NCBI RefSeq assembly: GCF_001267535.1 | Contig: NZ_JRXE01000025.1 | Span: 25,794 to 81,050 of the forward strand | Reading direction: 5' to 3' | Origin: Winslowiella iniecta | GTDB lineage: Bacteria > Pseudomonadota > Gammaproteobacteria > Enterobacterales > Enterobacteriaceae | DNA: 55,257 bases | Shown: in pieces, positions 20,479 to 34,043 of the stretch | Layout: each line of letters begins with the position of its first letter | Position numbering within the stretch: the first letter of the stretch is position 1 | Made by a program: the position numbers and the translations under genes | Notes under the pieces: model-generated | The model's input: the letters and a program-made list of their open reading frames with translations, nothing else | Databases searched by the model: none | What the model was told of the DNA's origin: nothing

Positions 20479-21849
20479 TTATTTCTTCTTCACCGGACGC
20501 TGCCAGCCCGCTTTATGATTCTGCTCTTTACGGTTATAGACCAGTTCAGCCGCCGTAACATCTTTCATTACCGTGGTACCCGCCGCGATTGTTGCGCCAC
20601 TGGCCACCGTGACCGGTGCCACCAGCTGGGTATCGGAGCCGACAAAGACATTATCGCCAATCACGGTTTTAAACTTATTCGCGCCGTCGTAGTTGCAGGT
20701 AATAGTACCGGCTCCAATATTCACGCCGGCACCGATCTCTGCATCGCCGAGATAGCTAAGATGGCCCGCTTTTGAACCTTTACCCAGTCGCGCTTTTTTC
20801 ATCTCGACGAAATTGCCGACGTGCGCGCCTTCTGCCAGTTCGCTGCCCGGACGCAAACGCGCAAATGGCCCGATGGTACAGGCGACAGCCAGTTCAGCAT
20901 CTTCCACGACACTGTAAGGACTGATTTCGCAATCATCGCCAATCACGCTGTTTTTAATGATGCAGCCAGCGCCAATTTTGACGCGATGACCCAGCTGTAC
21001 CTGACCTTCAATGATCACATTGGTATCAATGATCACATCACGACCGTGTTGCAGATTACCGCGCAAATCAAAGCGCGCCGGATCCCGCAACATCACGCCT
21101 GCCAGCAGCAACTTTTCTGCCTGCTCGGCCTGATATGCTCGTTCAAGCGCAGAGAGTTGCAGGCGGTTATTCACGCCTTCGGTTTCGCTGATACGCGCCG
21201 GATGCACCGCTTCAATCTTGCGGCCTTCCTGGTGGGCGAGGGCGATAATATCGGTGATATAGTACTCACCCTGCGCATTGTTGTTGGTGAGCTTGCCCAG
21301 CCAGCGTTTCATATCGCCACCGTTGGCAATCAGGATACCGGTGTTGATTTCGTTAATCGCCAGTTGCTCAGCATTAGCATCTTTCTGCTCGACAATCCCT
21401 ACCACATCACCATCAGTACGCATAATGCGACCATAGCCGGTTGGATTATCCAGTTTTACCGTCAGTAACCCAATGCCGCCCTGCGGTTTGGCACTGCGTA
21501 AACGCTCCAGCGTCTCTACCGAGATCAGCGGTACATCGCCGTACAGCATCAGAATATCTTCGTTATCGGCAAAGTGCGGAGCTGCCTGCTGCATCGCATG
21601 GCCGGTACCCAGCTGTTCGGCCTGAAGTACCCAGGTCAGTGAATCATCTGACAGCGTGGATTTAAGCAGATCGCCACCATGGCCATAAACCAGGTTTACG
21701 TTGCGTGCGCCAAGATGCTTTGCCGCATCAATGACGTGTTGAACCATCGGTTTCCCTGCCAGAGTATGCAGGACTTTAGGAAGGTCTGAATACATGCGGG
21801 TTCCCTTGCCGGCAGCAAGAATAACCACGCTCATCGCGCTGTTTGACAT
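20479..21849 (-). CDS. glmU: Bifunctional UDP-GlcNAc pyrophosphorylase / GlcN-1-P acetyltransferase GlmU
   Basis: 456 residues from the ATG of [19 protein letters not shown], same length as E. coli; upstream in-frame ATG would add four residues. N-terminal nucleotidyltransferase (1-229) with the LAAGKGTRM signature; C-terminal left-handed beta-helix of hexapeptide repeats (about 250-440). Makes UDP-GlcNAc. The last ~28 residues diverge from E. coli but keep the basic PVKKK tail. Confidence 0.98.
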   Translation of the reverse strand: MSNSAMSVVILAAGKGTRMYSDLPKVLHTLAGKPMVQHVIDAAKHLGARNVNLVYGHGGDLLKSTLSDDSLTWVLQAEQLGTGHAMQQAAPHFADNEDILMLYGDVPLISVETLERLRSAKPQGGIGLLTVKLDNPTGYGRIMRTDGDVVGIVEQKDANAEQLAINEINTGILIANGGDMKRWLGKLTNNNAQGEYYITDIIALAHQEGRKIEAVHPARISETEGVNNRLQLSALERAYQAEQAEKLLLAGVMLRDPARFDLRGNLQHGRDVIIDTNVIIEGQVQLGHRVKIGAGCIIKNSVIGDDCEISPYSVVEDAELAVACTIGPFARLRPGSELAEGAHVGNFVEMKKARLGKGSKAGHLSYLGDAEIGAGVNIGAGTITCNYDGANKFKTVIGDNVFVGSDTQLVAPVTVASGATIAAGTTVMKDVTAAELVYNRKEQNHKAGWQRPVKKK

Positions 21850-21973
21850 ACACATCCTGAGCATTCTTTTGATAAACGAAAGTAAAGCGGTTTAGGGGGT
21901 AGATTACTACATTTTTCTCGCAACGAAATTAGCTTGCTAACTGAAAGTAACCAGCAAAGCCGCCGGACACAGA

Positions 21974-22008
21974 CAAAAAAAATGCCAGTCAGATAACTGA
22001 CTGGCATC
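21974..22008 (-). terminator. Terminator of the atp operon
   Basis: Minus strand: GATGCCAGTCAG-TTAT-CTGACTGGCAT followed by eight T, 20 bases after the atpC stop. Confidence 0.93.
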
Positions 22009-22027
22009 TTAAGACATAAAGCCTGGG

Positions 22028-22447
22028 TTACATCGCTTTCTTGGTCAACTCGATAACGCGCAGTTTGGCGATCGCTTTGGCCAGTTCAGCCGATGCCTGA
22101 GCGTAGTCGACATCGCCGTGAGAGCTGTTCATATGCTCTTCCGCTTTGCGTTTCGCTTCCAGCGCTCGCGCTTCGTCGAGATCTGTTCCGCGAATCGCCG
22201 TGTCAGCCAGCACGGTAGTCGAGCCTGGCTGCACTTCCAGCACGCCGCCGGAGAGGTAAATCACCTCTTCTTCGCCGTGCTGTTTAACGATACGAATCAT
22301 ACCAGGCTTAATGGCGGTGAGCAGCGGGGCGTGACCAGGGAAAATACCCAGTTCACCTTCGCTACCTGACACCTGGATTTTCTGTACCAGACCAGAGAAC
22401 ATTTGTTGCTCTGCACTGACCACATCCAGATGATAAGTCATAGCCAT
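22028..22447 (-). CDS. atpC: ATP synthase F1 epsilon subunit
   Basis: 139 residues as in E. coli. N-terminal beta sandwich with [19 protein letters not shown], and C-terminal helical hairpin (about 90-139) which can act as an intrinsic inhibitor of F1. Last gene of the operon, 24 bases after atpD. Confidence 0.97.
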   Translation of the reverse strand: MAMTYHLDVVSAEQQMFSGLVQKIQVSGSEGELGIFPGHAPLLTAIKPGMIRIVKQHGEEEVIYLSGGVLEVQPGSTTVLADTAIRGTDLDEARALEAKRKAEEHMNSSHGDVDYAQASAELAKAIAKLRVIELTKKAM

Positions 22448-22471
22448 ATCTAACCTCCTGGGAAACTGTTA

Positions 22472-23968
<1,497 letters not shown>

Positions 23969-23973
23969 CCTGG

Positions 23974-24840
23974 TTAAACCGCGGAGGCCCCCGAGACAAT
24001 CTCGGTAAGTTCCTGGGTGATGCTGGCCTGACGAGCTTTGTTGTATACCAACTGCAGCTCTTTGATCAGGTTACCGCCGTTATCGGTTGCAGCTTTCATC
24101 GCCACCATACGCGCGGCCTGCTCGCTGGCCAGGTTTTCTACAACACCCTGGTAAACCTGAGACTCTACATAGCGACGCAGTAAAGTATCCAGCAGCCCTT
24201 TCGGATCCGGCTCATACAGGTAATCCCAGGTCTTCTTCTTCAGATCGCCTTCGTCTTCTGCCGGAGGTAATGGCAGCAGCTGAGTGATCTGAGGAGACTG
24301 AGACATGGTGTTGACAAATTTGTTGCTGACGATAAACAGCTTATCTAAGCGGCCTTCATCGTAAGCCTGCAGCATAACTTTTACCGGGCCAATCAGTTCG
24401 GATACAGAAGGTTTATCTCCCATACCGGTGACCTGAGCAACCACGTTAGCGCCTACAGAGCCGAAGAATGACAGACCTTTGGAACCGATAATCGCCAGAT
24501 CACTCTCGACGCCTTTATCAGCCCAGGCTTTCATATCAGCCAGCAATTTTTTGAACAGGTTAATGTTCAAACCACCACAAAGCCCGCGGTCGGTAGAAAC
24601 GACCAGGTAGCCGACGCGCTTAACGTCGCGCTCCTCGAGGTAAGGGTGCTTGTACTCCAGATTACCAAGCGCAATGTGACCAATCACTTTGCGCATGGTA
24701 TCTGCATAAGGACGGCTGGCCGCCATGCGTTCCTGCGATTTACGCATTTTGGAGGCGGCGACCATTTCCATCGCTTTGGTGATCTTTTGCGTGTTCTGGA
24801 CGCTTCCGATCTTACTACGTATCTCTTTTGCGCCGGCCAT
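23974..24840 (-). CDS. atpG: ATP synthase F1 gamma subunit
   Basis: 288 residues. N-terminal [34 protein letters not shown] coiled-coil helix start and the C-terminal helix ending [13 protein letters not shown] form the rotor shaft. Central DRGLCGGLN motif present. Confidence 0.97.
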   Translation of the reverse strand: MAGAKEIRSKIGSVQNTQKITKAMEMVAASKMRKSQERMAASRPYADTMRKVIGHIALGNLEYKHPYLEERDVKRVGYLVVSTDRGLCGGLNINLFKKLLADMKAWADKGVESDLAIIGSKGLSFFGSVGANVVAQVTGMGDKPSVSELIGPVKVMLQAYDEGRLDKLFIVSNKFVNTMSQSPQITQLLPLPPAEDEGDLKKKTWDYLYEPDPKGLLDTLLRRYVESQVYQGVVENLASEQAARMVAMKAATDNGGNLIKELQLVYNKARQASITQELTEIVSGASAV

Positions 24841-24893
24841 AAGCTTCTCCTCAAAGCCTTGCGGCCTGCCCTAAAAGGACAAGCCGCCAGACG

Positions 24894-26435
24894 TTACCAG
24901 GACTGGGTTGCTTTGAACGTTTCGAGGAGGCCTTTCAGCTTCGCTTCGATTTCGTTGTTATAGTTACCCGACTGGTTGATTTCAGCCATCAGCTCGACGT
25001 GATCGCGATCCGCGTAAGCCAGTAGCGCTGCTTCGAAGCTACCGATTTTCGCCAGTTCGACGTCATTCAGGAAGCCACGCTCAGCAGCGAACAATACCAG
25101 ACCCTGCTGTGCAACAGACATTGGTGCATACTGTTTCTGCTTCAGCAGCTCGGTCACTTTCTGACCATGGCTCAGCTGTTTACGGGTTGCTTCATCCAGA
25201 TCAGAAGCGAACTGAGAGAACGCAGCCAGTTCACGATACTGTGCCAGCGCGGTACGAATACCACCGGACAGTTTCTTGATGATCTTGGTCTGAGCAGCAC
25301 CACCAACACGCGATACCGAGATACCCGGGTTAACTGCCGGACGAATACCGGAGTTAAACAGGTTGGTTTCCAGGAAGATCTGACCATCAGTAATCGAGAT
25401 TACGTTGGTTGGAACGAACGCAGAAACGTCACCAGCCTGGGTTTCAATGATTGGCAGAGCAGTCAGAGAACCGGTTTTACCTTTCACTTCACCTTTGGTG
25501 AATGCTTCAACGTACTCAGCGTTAACGCGAGATGCACGCTCCAGCAGACGGGAGTGGAGGTAGAACACGTCACCAGGGAATGCTTCACGACCCGGTGGAC
25601 GACGCAGCAGCAGGGAAACCTGACGGTAAGCAACAGCCTGTTTAGACAGGTCATCGTATACGATCAGTGCATCTTCACCACGGTCACGGAAATATTCGCC
25701 CATCGCACAACCGGCATATGGTGCCAGGTATTGCAGTGCAGCAGATTCTGATGCGGTAGCAACCACAACGATGGTGTTAGCCAGCGCGTTGTGTTCTTCC
25801 AGCTTACGAACCACGTTAGAAATGGTGGACGCTTTCTGGCCGATAGCCACGTACACACATTTGATACCGGAATCACGCTGGTTGATGATCGCATCGATCG
25901 CCATCGCGGTTTTACCGGTCTGACGGTCACCGATGATCAGCTCACGCTGGCCACGGCCGATTGGAATCATTGCATCGACGGATTTGTAACCAGTCTGTAC
26001 AGGCTGGTCAACACCCTGGCGTTCGATAACGCCTGGTGCAATCACTTCGATTGGCGAGAAGCCGTCGTTATCAATGGCGCCTTTGCCATCAATGGGTGCA
26101 CCCAGGGTGTTCACCACGCGGCCCAGCAGGCCACGACCGACAGGAACTTCCAGAATACGGCCAGTACACTTAACCTTCATGCCTTCGGCAAGGTCAGCGT
26201 ATGGGCCCATCACGACTGCACCTACCGAGTCACGCTCGAGGTTCAGTGCGATAGCATAACGGTTACCCGGCAGGGCAATCATCTCACCCTGCATGACATC
26301 GGCCAGGCCGTGTACGCGGATGATACCGTCATTTACAGATACAATAGTACCTTCGTTGTGAGCTTCACTCACGACATTGAACTGAGCAATGCGCTGCTTG
26401 ATCAGTTCGCTGATTTCGGTGGAATTCAGTTGCAT
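24894..26435 (-). CDS. atpA: ATP synthase F1 alpha subunit
   Basis: 513 residues, as E. coli. P-loop GDRQTGKTA (about 169-177), the arginine-finger region [11 protein letters not shown]. Non-catalytic nucleotide sites of the F1 hexamer. 14 bases after atpH. Confidence 0.98.
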   Translation of the reverse strand: MQLNSTEISELIKQRIAQFNVVSEAHNEGTIVSVNDGIIRVHGLADVMQGEMIALPGNRYAIALNLERDSVGAVVMGPYADLAEGMKVKCTGRILEVPVGRGLLGRVVNTLGAPIDGKGAIDNDGFSPIEVIAPGVIERQGVDQPVQTGYKSVDAMIPIGRGQRELIIGDRQTGKTAMAIDAIINQRDSGIKCVYVAIGQKASTISNVVRKLEEHNALANTIVVVATASESAALQYLAPYAGCAMGEYFRDRGEDALIVYDDLSKQAVAYRQVSLLLRRPPGREAFPGDVFYLHSRLLERASRVNAEYVEAFTKGEVKGKTGSLTALPIIETQAGDVSAFVPTNVISITDGQIFLETNLFNSGIRPAVNPGISVSRVGGAAQTKIIKKLSGGIRTALAQYRELAAFSQFASDLDEATRKQLSHGQKVTELLKQKQYAPMSVAQQGLVLFAAERGFLNDVELAKIGSFEAALLAYADRDHVELMAEINQSGNYNNEIEAKLKGLLETFKATQSW

Positions 26436-26449
26436 ATGCTCCAGTCCCC

Positions 26450-26983
26450 TTAAGACTGCAAGACGTCTGCCAGACGCTCAAGACGGCCGCGTACGCTGCC
26501 ATCAATCACCATATCACCCGAGCGGATGATAACGCCTGCCATTACAGACTTATCAATTTTGCAATTCAGCTTAACTTTGCGTGACAGACGTTTTTCCATC
26601 GCGGTGCTGATTTTAGTCAGCTGTTCGTCACTCAGAGTGCTGGCGGAGATGACTTCAACTTCAGCGGTCGCATCATATGCGGCACGCAGTTGAATATACT
26701 GAGCCAGAACATCCGGGAGCGCTTGTAAACGTCCGTTTTCTGCCATTACCTTAATCAGGTTTTGGCCTGCTTCGTCGAGTTGATCACCACAGATTGCATT
26801 GAAAGATGCAGACGTAGCTTCCGGCGCCAGTGCGCCGGAGAGAAGTTCTGCCATCTGTTCATTGCTTGCCACTTCAGCGGCAAACGCCAGCATCTGCTGC
26901 CAGCGATCGACACTTTGATGCTCAACAGCAAAGTCAAAAGCTGCTTTGGCGTAGGGGCGAGCTACAGTTACAAATTCAGACAT
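26450..26983 (-). CDS. atpH: ATP synthase F1 delta subunit
   Basis: 177 residues, as E. coli. N-terminal helical domain ([14 protein letters not shown]) docks on alpha, C-terminal [20 protein letters not shown] region contacts the b dimer; part of the peripheral stalk. Confidence 0.97.
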   Translation of the reverse strand: MSEFVTVARPYAKAAFDFAVEHQSVDRWQQMLAFAAEVASNEQMAELLSGALAPEATSASFNAICGDQLDEAGQNLIKVMAENGRLQALPDVLAQYIQLRAAYDATAEVEVISASTLSDEQLTKISTAMEKRLSRKVKLNCKIDKSVMAGVIIRSGDMVIDGSVRGRLERLADVLQS

Positions 26984-26997
26984 CAGCCCCTCCCTCC

Positions 26998-27468
26998 TTA
27001 CAGTTCAGCGACCAGTTTATCTACGATGTCGCTGTTAGCAGCTTCATCCACGGAACGTTCAATGATCTTCTCGGCGCCGGCAACAGCCAGCATCGCGACT
27101 TGCTTACGCAACTCTTCACGTGCACGTTTACGCTCAGCATCAATTTCTGCCTGCGCTTGGTTCACGATCTTGCTACGTTCCTGCTCAGCCTCAGCTTTGG
27201 CGTCGTCCAGGATCTGAGAACGGCGTTTGTTAGCCTGTTCAATGATTACCTGAGCTTCTTCTTTCGCTTTTTTCAGCTGGTCGGTCGCATTAGCCTGCGC
27301 GAGATCCAAATCTTTTTTGGCACGTTCAGCGGAAGCAAGGCCTTCAGCAATTTCTTTCTGGCGCTTTTCGATGGCAGCCATAATCGGCGGCCATACGTAC
27401 TTCATGCAGAACAGGACAAACAGGACGAACGCGATAGCCTGGCCGAGGATTGTTGCGTTAAGGTTCAC
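26998..27468 (-). CDS. atpF: ATP synthase Fo b subunit
   Basis: 156 residues, as E. coli. One N-terminal transmembrane helix (about 5-25) then a long charged coiled coil rich in Ala/Glu/Lys, dimerising into the peripheral stalk. Confidence 0.97.
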   Translation of the reverse strand: MNLNATILGQAIAFVLFVLFCMKYVWPPIMAAIEKRQKEIAEGLASAERAKKDLDLAQANATDQLKKAKEEAQVIIEQANKRRSQILDDAKAEAEQERSKIVNQAQAEIDAERKRAREELRKQVAMLAVAGAEKIIERSVDEAANSDIVDKLVAEL

Positions 27469-27549
27469 AGCACAATGCCTCTTGTTAAGTTAACTTTATC
27501 TGCCGTCATCATAGACAACCTGCAGAATCCGTTCATCGCTCAACATTTA

Positions 27550-27844
<295 letters not shown>

Positions 27845-27865
27845 GCAGTAGTGTTGAGAAAAAAA

Positions 27866-29073
<1,208 letters not shown>

Positions 29074-29784
29074 GACGCTTAACTCCCCTGCCCCGTTCGG
29101 GGTATGTCGCGTGCCGTATAAAACTGCCTTTACTCATTTGAGTCAAGCAGCAAAAAACGAGCAAATTATACGGGGCGCACCTGCGATTTCAATCGATAAG
29201 TAGAGAAAAGGTGAACAATTATTTAAATTTCTTTCTGAGGCCCTATTTTTCAAAAGCGCAAAGAACGGTAAACCGAAGTAAATTTGTCGTAATAAGCCCG
29301 ACGCCTTGCTCATAAAGCGTGCTTCAGATCACAAATCAGTAATGTAATGGCGAAATATTATACGGTTTTTTTACTAAAACAGTAGAAACACGAATAATAA
29401 ATAACTATAAAAACAGACAGTTATCGTAAAATAATTTGAAAACGGCAATTAAGATCGATTAAAAGCTTATATTGACATCGCCAGCAAACTTTCAATGTCG
29501 ATAATCACATTACTCACGCCAACTTATAATGCAGATATATTTTCATGCGTGACTATCTAATCACTTTAACAATCCGCTAAAAGTGATAATCATGATAATA
29601 GAATGTGACATTAACGTTAAATGTAACTGACCATGTCTGATAATTTCTGTTGGTCGATTTAACCTGATCAAATCTGAATCGCCGACAAATTTTTTTTGCG
29701 AAAAATGAACGACCGGCGTTTTATTGTACAGCATGCACTTTACGCGAAACAGGGCATGCAGCAATGTCCCAACTAACTAAAGGG
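29074..29784. other. 711-base AT-rich regulatory gap before the atp operon
   Basis: No protein gene supported; a 67-codon minus-strand frame at 29561-29764 looks non-coding. The atpI promoter should lie here. A CRP-like site is at 29318-29333, and TTGAAA-18-TATAAG on the minus strand (about 29467-29496) is a possible sigma70 promoter. The length and AT content match the corresponding gap in other enterobacteria. Confidence 0.6.
29318..29333. promoter_or_regulatory. CRP-like site upstream of atpI
   Basis: Minus strand TGTGATCTGAAGCACG matches 12 of 16 positions of the CRP consensus TGTGATCTAGATCACA. About 245 bases upstream of the atpI start, so its role depends on where transcription begins. 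Confidence 0.4.
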
Positions 29785-30402
29785 TTAATTCGCCTTAATA
29801 ATCACCAGATGACGCTCACCTTCCAGCTGCGGAACCTTCAGACGCACGGTCTCTGTCACGCGAAAACCGTCGGGTAATGCCGAAATTTCATCGCCTGGCA
29901 GCACGCCTTTCAGCGCATAAAATGCACCATTTTTGCCCGGCAGGTGATGACACCAGCTCAGCATATCATTCAGCGAAGCAAACGCGCGGCTGATCACACC
30001 GTCAAAAGGCGGCTCTGAAGGGAACTCTTCCACCCGGCTCTGTACCGGCTCGATGTTCTCCAGTTTCAGCTCATGCTGCACCTGGCGCAGGAAACGCACA
30101 CGCTTACCCAGGCTATCCAGCAGAGTGAAATGGGCATCAGGTCGCACGATGGCCAGCGGCACGCCTGGCAGCCCTGGTCCGGTGCCGACATCAATAAAAC
30201 GATTCCCCTGCAGATGCGGCTCGACCACAATACTGTCGAGAATATGGCGTATCAGCATCTGTTCAGGCTCACGTACCGAGGTCAGGTTGTAGGCTTTGTT
30301 CCACTTGTGCAGCATCTCAACGTAGCCCACCAGCTGTTGCTTTTGCTGATCGGACAGGGAAATGTTGGCGGCGTTGAGCAGGGAGGAAAGTTGGTTAATC
30401 AC
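29785..30402 (-). CDS. rsmG: 16S rRNA m7G527 methyltransferase RsmG
   Basis: 205 residues with a GTG start at 30402, chosen because the protein then aligns with the E. coli start and GGAA lies about nine bases upstream; a TTG at 30417 would add five residues. SAM-binding motif [17 protein letters not shown] and the conserved [15 protein letters not shown] block identify RsmG (GidB), which methylates N7 of G527 of 16S rRNA. Follows mnmG as in most Enterobacterales. Confidence 0.95.
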   Translation of the reverse strand: MINQLSSLLNAANISLSDQQKQQLVGYVEMLHKWNKAYNLTSVREPEQMLIRHILDSIVVEPHLQGNRFIDVGTGPGLPGVPLAIVRPDAHFTLLDSLGKRVRFLRQVQHELKLENIEPVQSRVEEFPSEPPFDGVISRAFASLNDMLSWCHHLPGKNGAFYALKGVLPGDEISALPDGFRVTETVRLKVPQLEGERHLVIIKAN

Positions 30403-30430
30403 AGCAGGTTCCGTCAATATTTGTTGTCTG

Positions 30431-30498
30431 AATAGGGGCGACGAGAACGGCGCCCTTACAGGATTCTGTTGCAGGAGCGGCGTTCTCGCCGCTCTTTG
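30431..30498. repeat. Pair of opposed GC-rich palindromes between mnmG and rsmG
   Basis: TAGGGGCGACGAGAACGGCG (from 30433) and GGAGCGGCGTTCTCGCCGCT (from 30474) share the core CGTTCTCG in opposite orientations, like a REP/BIME pair. Probably forms mRNA stem-loops in the mnmG-rsmG transcript. Confidence 0.6.
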
Positions 30499-30504
30499 CC
30501 AGCG

Positions 30505-32394
30505 TCAGGCGCTTTTACGGAGCAAACCCTGTTTTTTCAGGTAAATCAGCAGAATCGAGATCGCAGCCGGGGTCACACCGGAAATACGCGAAGCCTGGCC
30601 GATAGAACCCGGTTTATGATCGTTAAGTTTGGCGATCACTTCGTTCGACAGACCGGTAACCTGATGATAATCGAGCGTGGCAGGCAGCAGGGTATTCTCA
30701 TTGCGCTGCTGGCGATCAATCTCTTCCTGCTGACGGGCAATGTAACCTTCGTACTTCACCTGGATCTCAACTTGCTCGGCAGCCTGCACATCACTCAGTG
30801 CCGGCGCAAACAGGCTCAGGCTCATCAGTTTTTCGTAAGTCATTTCAGGACGGCGCAGTAAATCTTCACCGCTGGCCTCTTTAGTCAGACCGGCGCTCAG
30901 CACGCTATTGATCTCGTCGACACTGGCGGATTTCGGGTGCACCCAGATATCACGCAGACGCTGACGTTCCAGCTCGATGCTTTCCAGTTTCTGGTTATAA
31001 CGCGCCCAACGGGCATCATCGACCAGACCCAGCTCGCGACCGGCTTCCGTCAGTCGCAGATCGGCGTTATCTTCACGCAGCATCAGACGATATTCGGCAC
31101 GTGAAGTGAACATGCGGTACGGTTCTTTGGTACCGAGGGTGCAAAGATCGTCCACCAGCACGCCGAGATACGCCTGATCACGACGCGGCGCCCAGCTCTC
31201 TTTATCAGCGGAGAGGCGGCCCGCATTCAGTCCTGCCAGCAGACCCTGCGCCGCGGCTTCTTCGTAACCGGTGGTGCCGTTGATCTGACCGGCAAAGAAC
31301 AGGCCGTTGATATATTTACTTTCCAGCGTCGGTTTCAGATCGCGAGGATCGAAGAAATCGTACTCGATCGCATAGCCGGGACGCACGATACGCGCGTTTT
31401 CCATGCCCTGCATCGAGTGGACGATTTGCATCTGCACGTCAAACGGCAGGCTGGTGGAGATACCGTTCGGGTAGATCTCGTTGCTGGTTAAGCCTTCCGG
31501 CTCAAGGAAAATTTGGTGCGCGTTACGATCGGCAAAGCGCATCACTTTGTCTTCGATAGACGGGCAGTAACGTGGGCCAATTCCTTCGATAACACCGGCA
31601 TACATCGGGCTGCGATCGAGGTTATTACGGATCACGTCATGGGTTTTTTCGTTGGTATAGGTGATGTAGCAAGGCACCTGTTGTGGATGCTGAGACACAT
31701 TGCCCATAAACGAGAATACCGGCATCGGATTGTCACCGTGCTGGGGTGCCAGTACGCTGAAATCGATGGTGCGCGCGTCGATACGCGGCGGAGTCCCGGT
31801 TTTCAGGCGGCTCACGCGCAGCGGTAATTCACGCAGTCGACGCGCCAGCGGAATGGATGGCGGATCGCCAGCACGGCCACCGCTGTAATTATCCAGTCCG
31901 ATATGAATTTTGCCGTCAAGGAAAGTACCGACCGTCAGCACCACGGCTTTGGCGCGGAATTTCAGGCCCATCTGGGTCACTGCGCCGACAACACGATCGT
32001 TTTCGACAATCAGATCTTCCACGGCCTGCTGGAAGATCATCAGGTTTGGCTGGTTTTCCAGCGCGGTGCGAACCGCCTGGCGATACAGTACGCGGTCAGC
32101 CTGAGCACGGGTTGCCCGTACCGCCGGGCCTTTGCTGGCGTTTAGTATCCTAAACTGAATGCCCGCCTGATCGATGGCGGTCGCCATCAGGCCACCCAGT
32201 GCATCCACTTCCTTAACCAGATGTCCCTTGCCGATGCCACCGATCGCCGGATTACAGGACATTTGTCCCAGCGTGTCGATGTTGTGGGTTAACAACAGGG
32301 TTTGTTGACCCATTCGGGCAGCAGCCATCGCGGCTTCTGTTCCCGCATGACCACCACCGATTACGATGACGTCAAAAGGATCTGGATAGAACAT
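30505..32394 (-). CDS. mnmG: tRNA uridine-5-carboxymethylaminomethyl modification enzyme MnmG
   Basis: 629 residues, same as E. coli. FAD-binding [10 protein letters not shown] at the N terminus (13-22), conserved [11 protein letters not shown] and [10 protein letters not shown] motifs, and the C-terminal MnmE-interaction region ([11 protein letters not shown]...). Partners with MnmE, encoded at the start of this window, to modify the wobble uridine of tRNA. Reads away from oriC. Confidence 0.98.
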   Translation of the reverse strand: MFYPDPFDVIVIGGGHAGTEAAMAAARMGQQTLLLTHNIDTLGQMSCNPAIGGIGKGHLVKEVDALGGLMATAIDQAGIQFRILNASKGPAVRATRAQADRVLYRQAVRTALENQPNLMIFQQAVEDLIVENDRVVGAVTQMGLKFRAKAVVLTVGTFLDGKIHIGLDNYSGGRAGDPPSIPLARRLRELPLRVSRLKTGTPPRIDARTIDFSVLAPQHGDNPMPVFSFMGNVSQHPQQVPCYITYTNEKTHDVIRNNLDRSPMYAGVIEGIGPRYCPSIEDKVMRFADRNAHQIFLEPEGLTSNEIYPNGISTSLPFDVQMQIVHSMQGMENARIVRPGYAIEYDFFDPRDLKPTLESKYINGLFFAGQINGTTGYEEAAAQGLLAGLNAGRLSADKESWAPRRDQAYLGVLVDDLCTLGTKEPYRMFTSRAEYRLMLREDNADLRLTEAGRELGLVDDARWARYNQKLESIELERQRLRDIWVHPKSASVDEINSVLSAGLTKEASGEDLLRRPEMTYEKLMSLSLFAPALSDVQAAEQVEIQVKYEGYIARQQEEIDRQQRNENTLLPATLDYHQVTGLSNEVIAKLNDHKPGSIGQASRISGVTPAAISILLIYLKKQGLLRKSA

Positions 32395-32477
32395 GGTACT
32401 GCACCTCGCGATTGGACGGTCAGGGAGATTTCCCTGGGGCGTGGATTCTACTCAACTTTAGCCGATGGCGAAAGCAC

Positions 32478-32755
32478 CGGGATCGTCAGGGTTTAAAAAG
32501 AAAGATCTTTTTTATTTAAGGATCTCTTTATTAGATCTCTTATTAGGATCGACGATCTCTGTGGATAAGCGTTTTTTGATCAAGGCGATCAAGTGATTAG
32601 CAACGATCGATTGCTGTGAATGATCGGTGATCCTTTTCAGTATAAGCTGGGATCTAAATGGCAGGTTATACACAGGCTCAAAGAGTGAACAACGTTGTTC
32701 TTGGGATAACAACCGGTTATTAGGGGGTCAATACAGTAGTTATCCACAAACGATC
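32478..32755. other. oriC: Chromosomal replication origin oriC
   Basis: Architecture as in E. coli. The AT-rich unwinding region has three 13-mers: L 32504-32516, M 32521-32533, R 32534-32546 (GATCT-type). DnaA boxes: R1 TGTGGATAA 32560-32568, R2-like TTATACACA 32666-32674, an R3-type TTGGGATAA 32701-32709, and R4 TTATCCACA 32740-32748. An IHF-like site GATCAAGTGATTA lies at 32587-32599, and many GATC (Dam/SeqA) sites are present. It sits between mnmG and mioC, as expected. Confidence 0.97.
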
Positions 32756-32855
32756 GCCGTTAAATTGCACAAAATAAGTATAAAAAAACGAGGATCCGGC
32801 AAAAAAAAGTCTTAACAGCAGCAAAAAGAGGCTCAGCTGCCCCCCTTTAAGGCGA

Positions 32856-33296
32856 TTAAATCAGCGATTTCCAGCTCCCGACCCATACCTCAGCCGGATC
32901 TTCGGGGATCTCATGTTCCATCACGTCGATATCCAGACGGTCACCGATCCGTTTAGCACCACGTGCGGTTAACAGGTTGTCCATCTTATCTATTGCACCG
33001 CAGAACAGATCGTATTCCCGGTTGCCAATGCCCACGGCACCATAACGCACCGCCGACAGGTCGGGTTGCTGCTCTTCTATTTCTTCAAACAGCGGTTGCA
33101 GATTGTCAGGCAGCTCGCCTGCACCATGGGTTGACGTCACGACCAGCCAGACACCTTGCTGTGGCAGTTCCGCCAGCTCCGGGCCATGTAAAGTCTCGGT
33201 CGTAAAGCCTGCCTCTTCCAGTTTTTCTGCCAGATGTTCAGCAACGTACTCTGCGCTGCCTAAGGTGCTGCCACTGATTAAGGTAATGTCGGCCAT
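32856..33296 (-). CDS. mioC: Flavodoxin-like FMN protein MioC
   Basis: 146 residues (E. coli 147). Flavodoxin fold with FMN-binding SGSTLGSAEYVAEHLAEKL and STHGAGELPDNL. FMN-binding protein reported to support biotin synthase in vitro. Transcription runs from here into oriC and is thought to influence initiation; DnaA-box-like sites lie upstream. Confidence 0.95.
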   Translation of the reverse strand: MADITLISGSTLGSAEYVAEHLAEKLEEAGFTTETLHGPELAELPQQGVWLVVTSTHGAGELPDNLQPLFEEIEEQQPDLSAVRYGAVGIGNREYDLFCGAIDKMDNLLTARGAKRIGDRLDIDVMEHEIPEDPAEVWVGSWKSLI

Positions 33297-33356
33297 GATG
33301 CGATCCCTGAACGATAAAGGGGGGCATTGTACGCTGTGATCACGTTGTGATCTACC

Positions 33357-33442
33357 TGTGGAAAAGCAGGGTCTTTCTGAATCAGCTTAAACGGCGCAGA
33401 TAACGCCGTTGCGGGCAGGGAGTTTAGATCATAAGTGGATAA
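33357..33442. promoter_or_regulatory. DnaA-box-like sites upstream of mioC
   Basis: TGTGGAAAA (33357-33365) and AGTGGATAA (33434-33442) each differ by one base from the DnaA box TTATCCACA in reverse. E. coli mioC is repressed by DnaA through a box in its promoter. Confidence 0.45.
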
Positions 33443-33455
33443 AGTTGTACACCGT

Positions 33456-33917
33456 TCAGGGCTTAATGGTGCGCATTATCGGGTTTTGCAGCGAGATCAG
33501 GGTTTCGGTGGACTGTATCTCATCGATGGTCTGGATCTTATTGATCAACACCTGTTGCAGCGCGTCAATCGATCGGCACATCACCTTAATAAAGATGCTG
33601 TAATGGCCGGTGGTATAGTAGGCTTCCACCACTTCATCAAGACTTTCCAGTCGCGCCAGTGCAGAAGGATAGTCCTTGGCGCTTTTCAGGATGATGCCAA
33701 TAAAACAGCACACGTCATATCCCAGATGCTTTGGGTCGATCTCCACCCGCGTACCTTTAATGATTCCTGCCTGTTTCATCTTCTCTACCCGCACGTGGAT
33801 AGTGCCAGGACTGACGTTGAATTGCTTTGCCAGCTCGGCATAGGCGGTACGCGCATTATCCATCAGCGCATTAAGAATGCCGCGATCGAGGTTATCTATT
33901 TGCAGATTGTCCGCCAC
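33456..33917 (-). CDS. asnC: Lrp/AsnC-family regulator AsnC
   Basis: 153 residues from GTG at 33917, which has GGAG six bases upstream; an earlier TTG abuts the GGAG and is rejected. N-terminal helix-turn-helix (LAKQFNVSPGTIHVRVEKMKQAG, about 30-50) and C-terminal RAM ligand domain. In E. coli AsnC activates the adjacent asnA (asparagine synthetase A); asnA is missing here and ovoA occupies that place. Confidence 0.95.
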   Translation of the reverse strand: MADNLQIDNLDRGILNALMDNARTAYAELAKQFNVSPGTIHVRVEKMKQAGIIKGTRVEIDPKHLGYDVCCFIGIILKSAKDYPSALARLESLDEVVEAYYTTGHYSIFIKVMCRSIDALQQVLINKIQTIDEIQSTETLISLQNPIMRTIKP

Positions 33918-34043
33918 GTTCAACTCCGGTGAGGGGGATAGTAAGACCAGTTAACGATTATCGGCCATTTCAGCACAGGTTAATAGTTGCGGTAGCGAAG
34001 GGGAAGGGATCACAGCCCGCAGAGGCAGGCTGTGACAGAGGGA

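Noticed and set aside
29561..29764. 67-codon minus-strand frame in the atpI-rsmG gap
   Set aside because: AT-rich, without RBS or recognisable residues; looks like chance.
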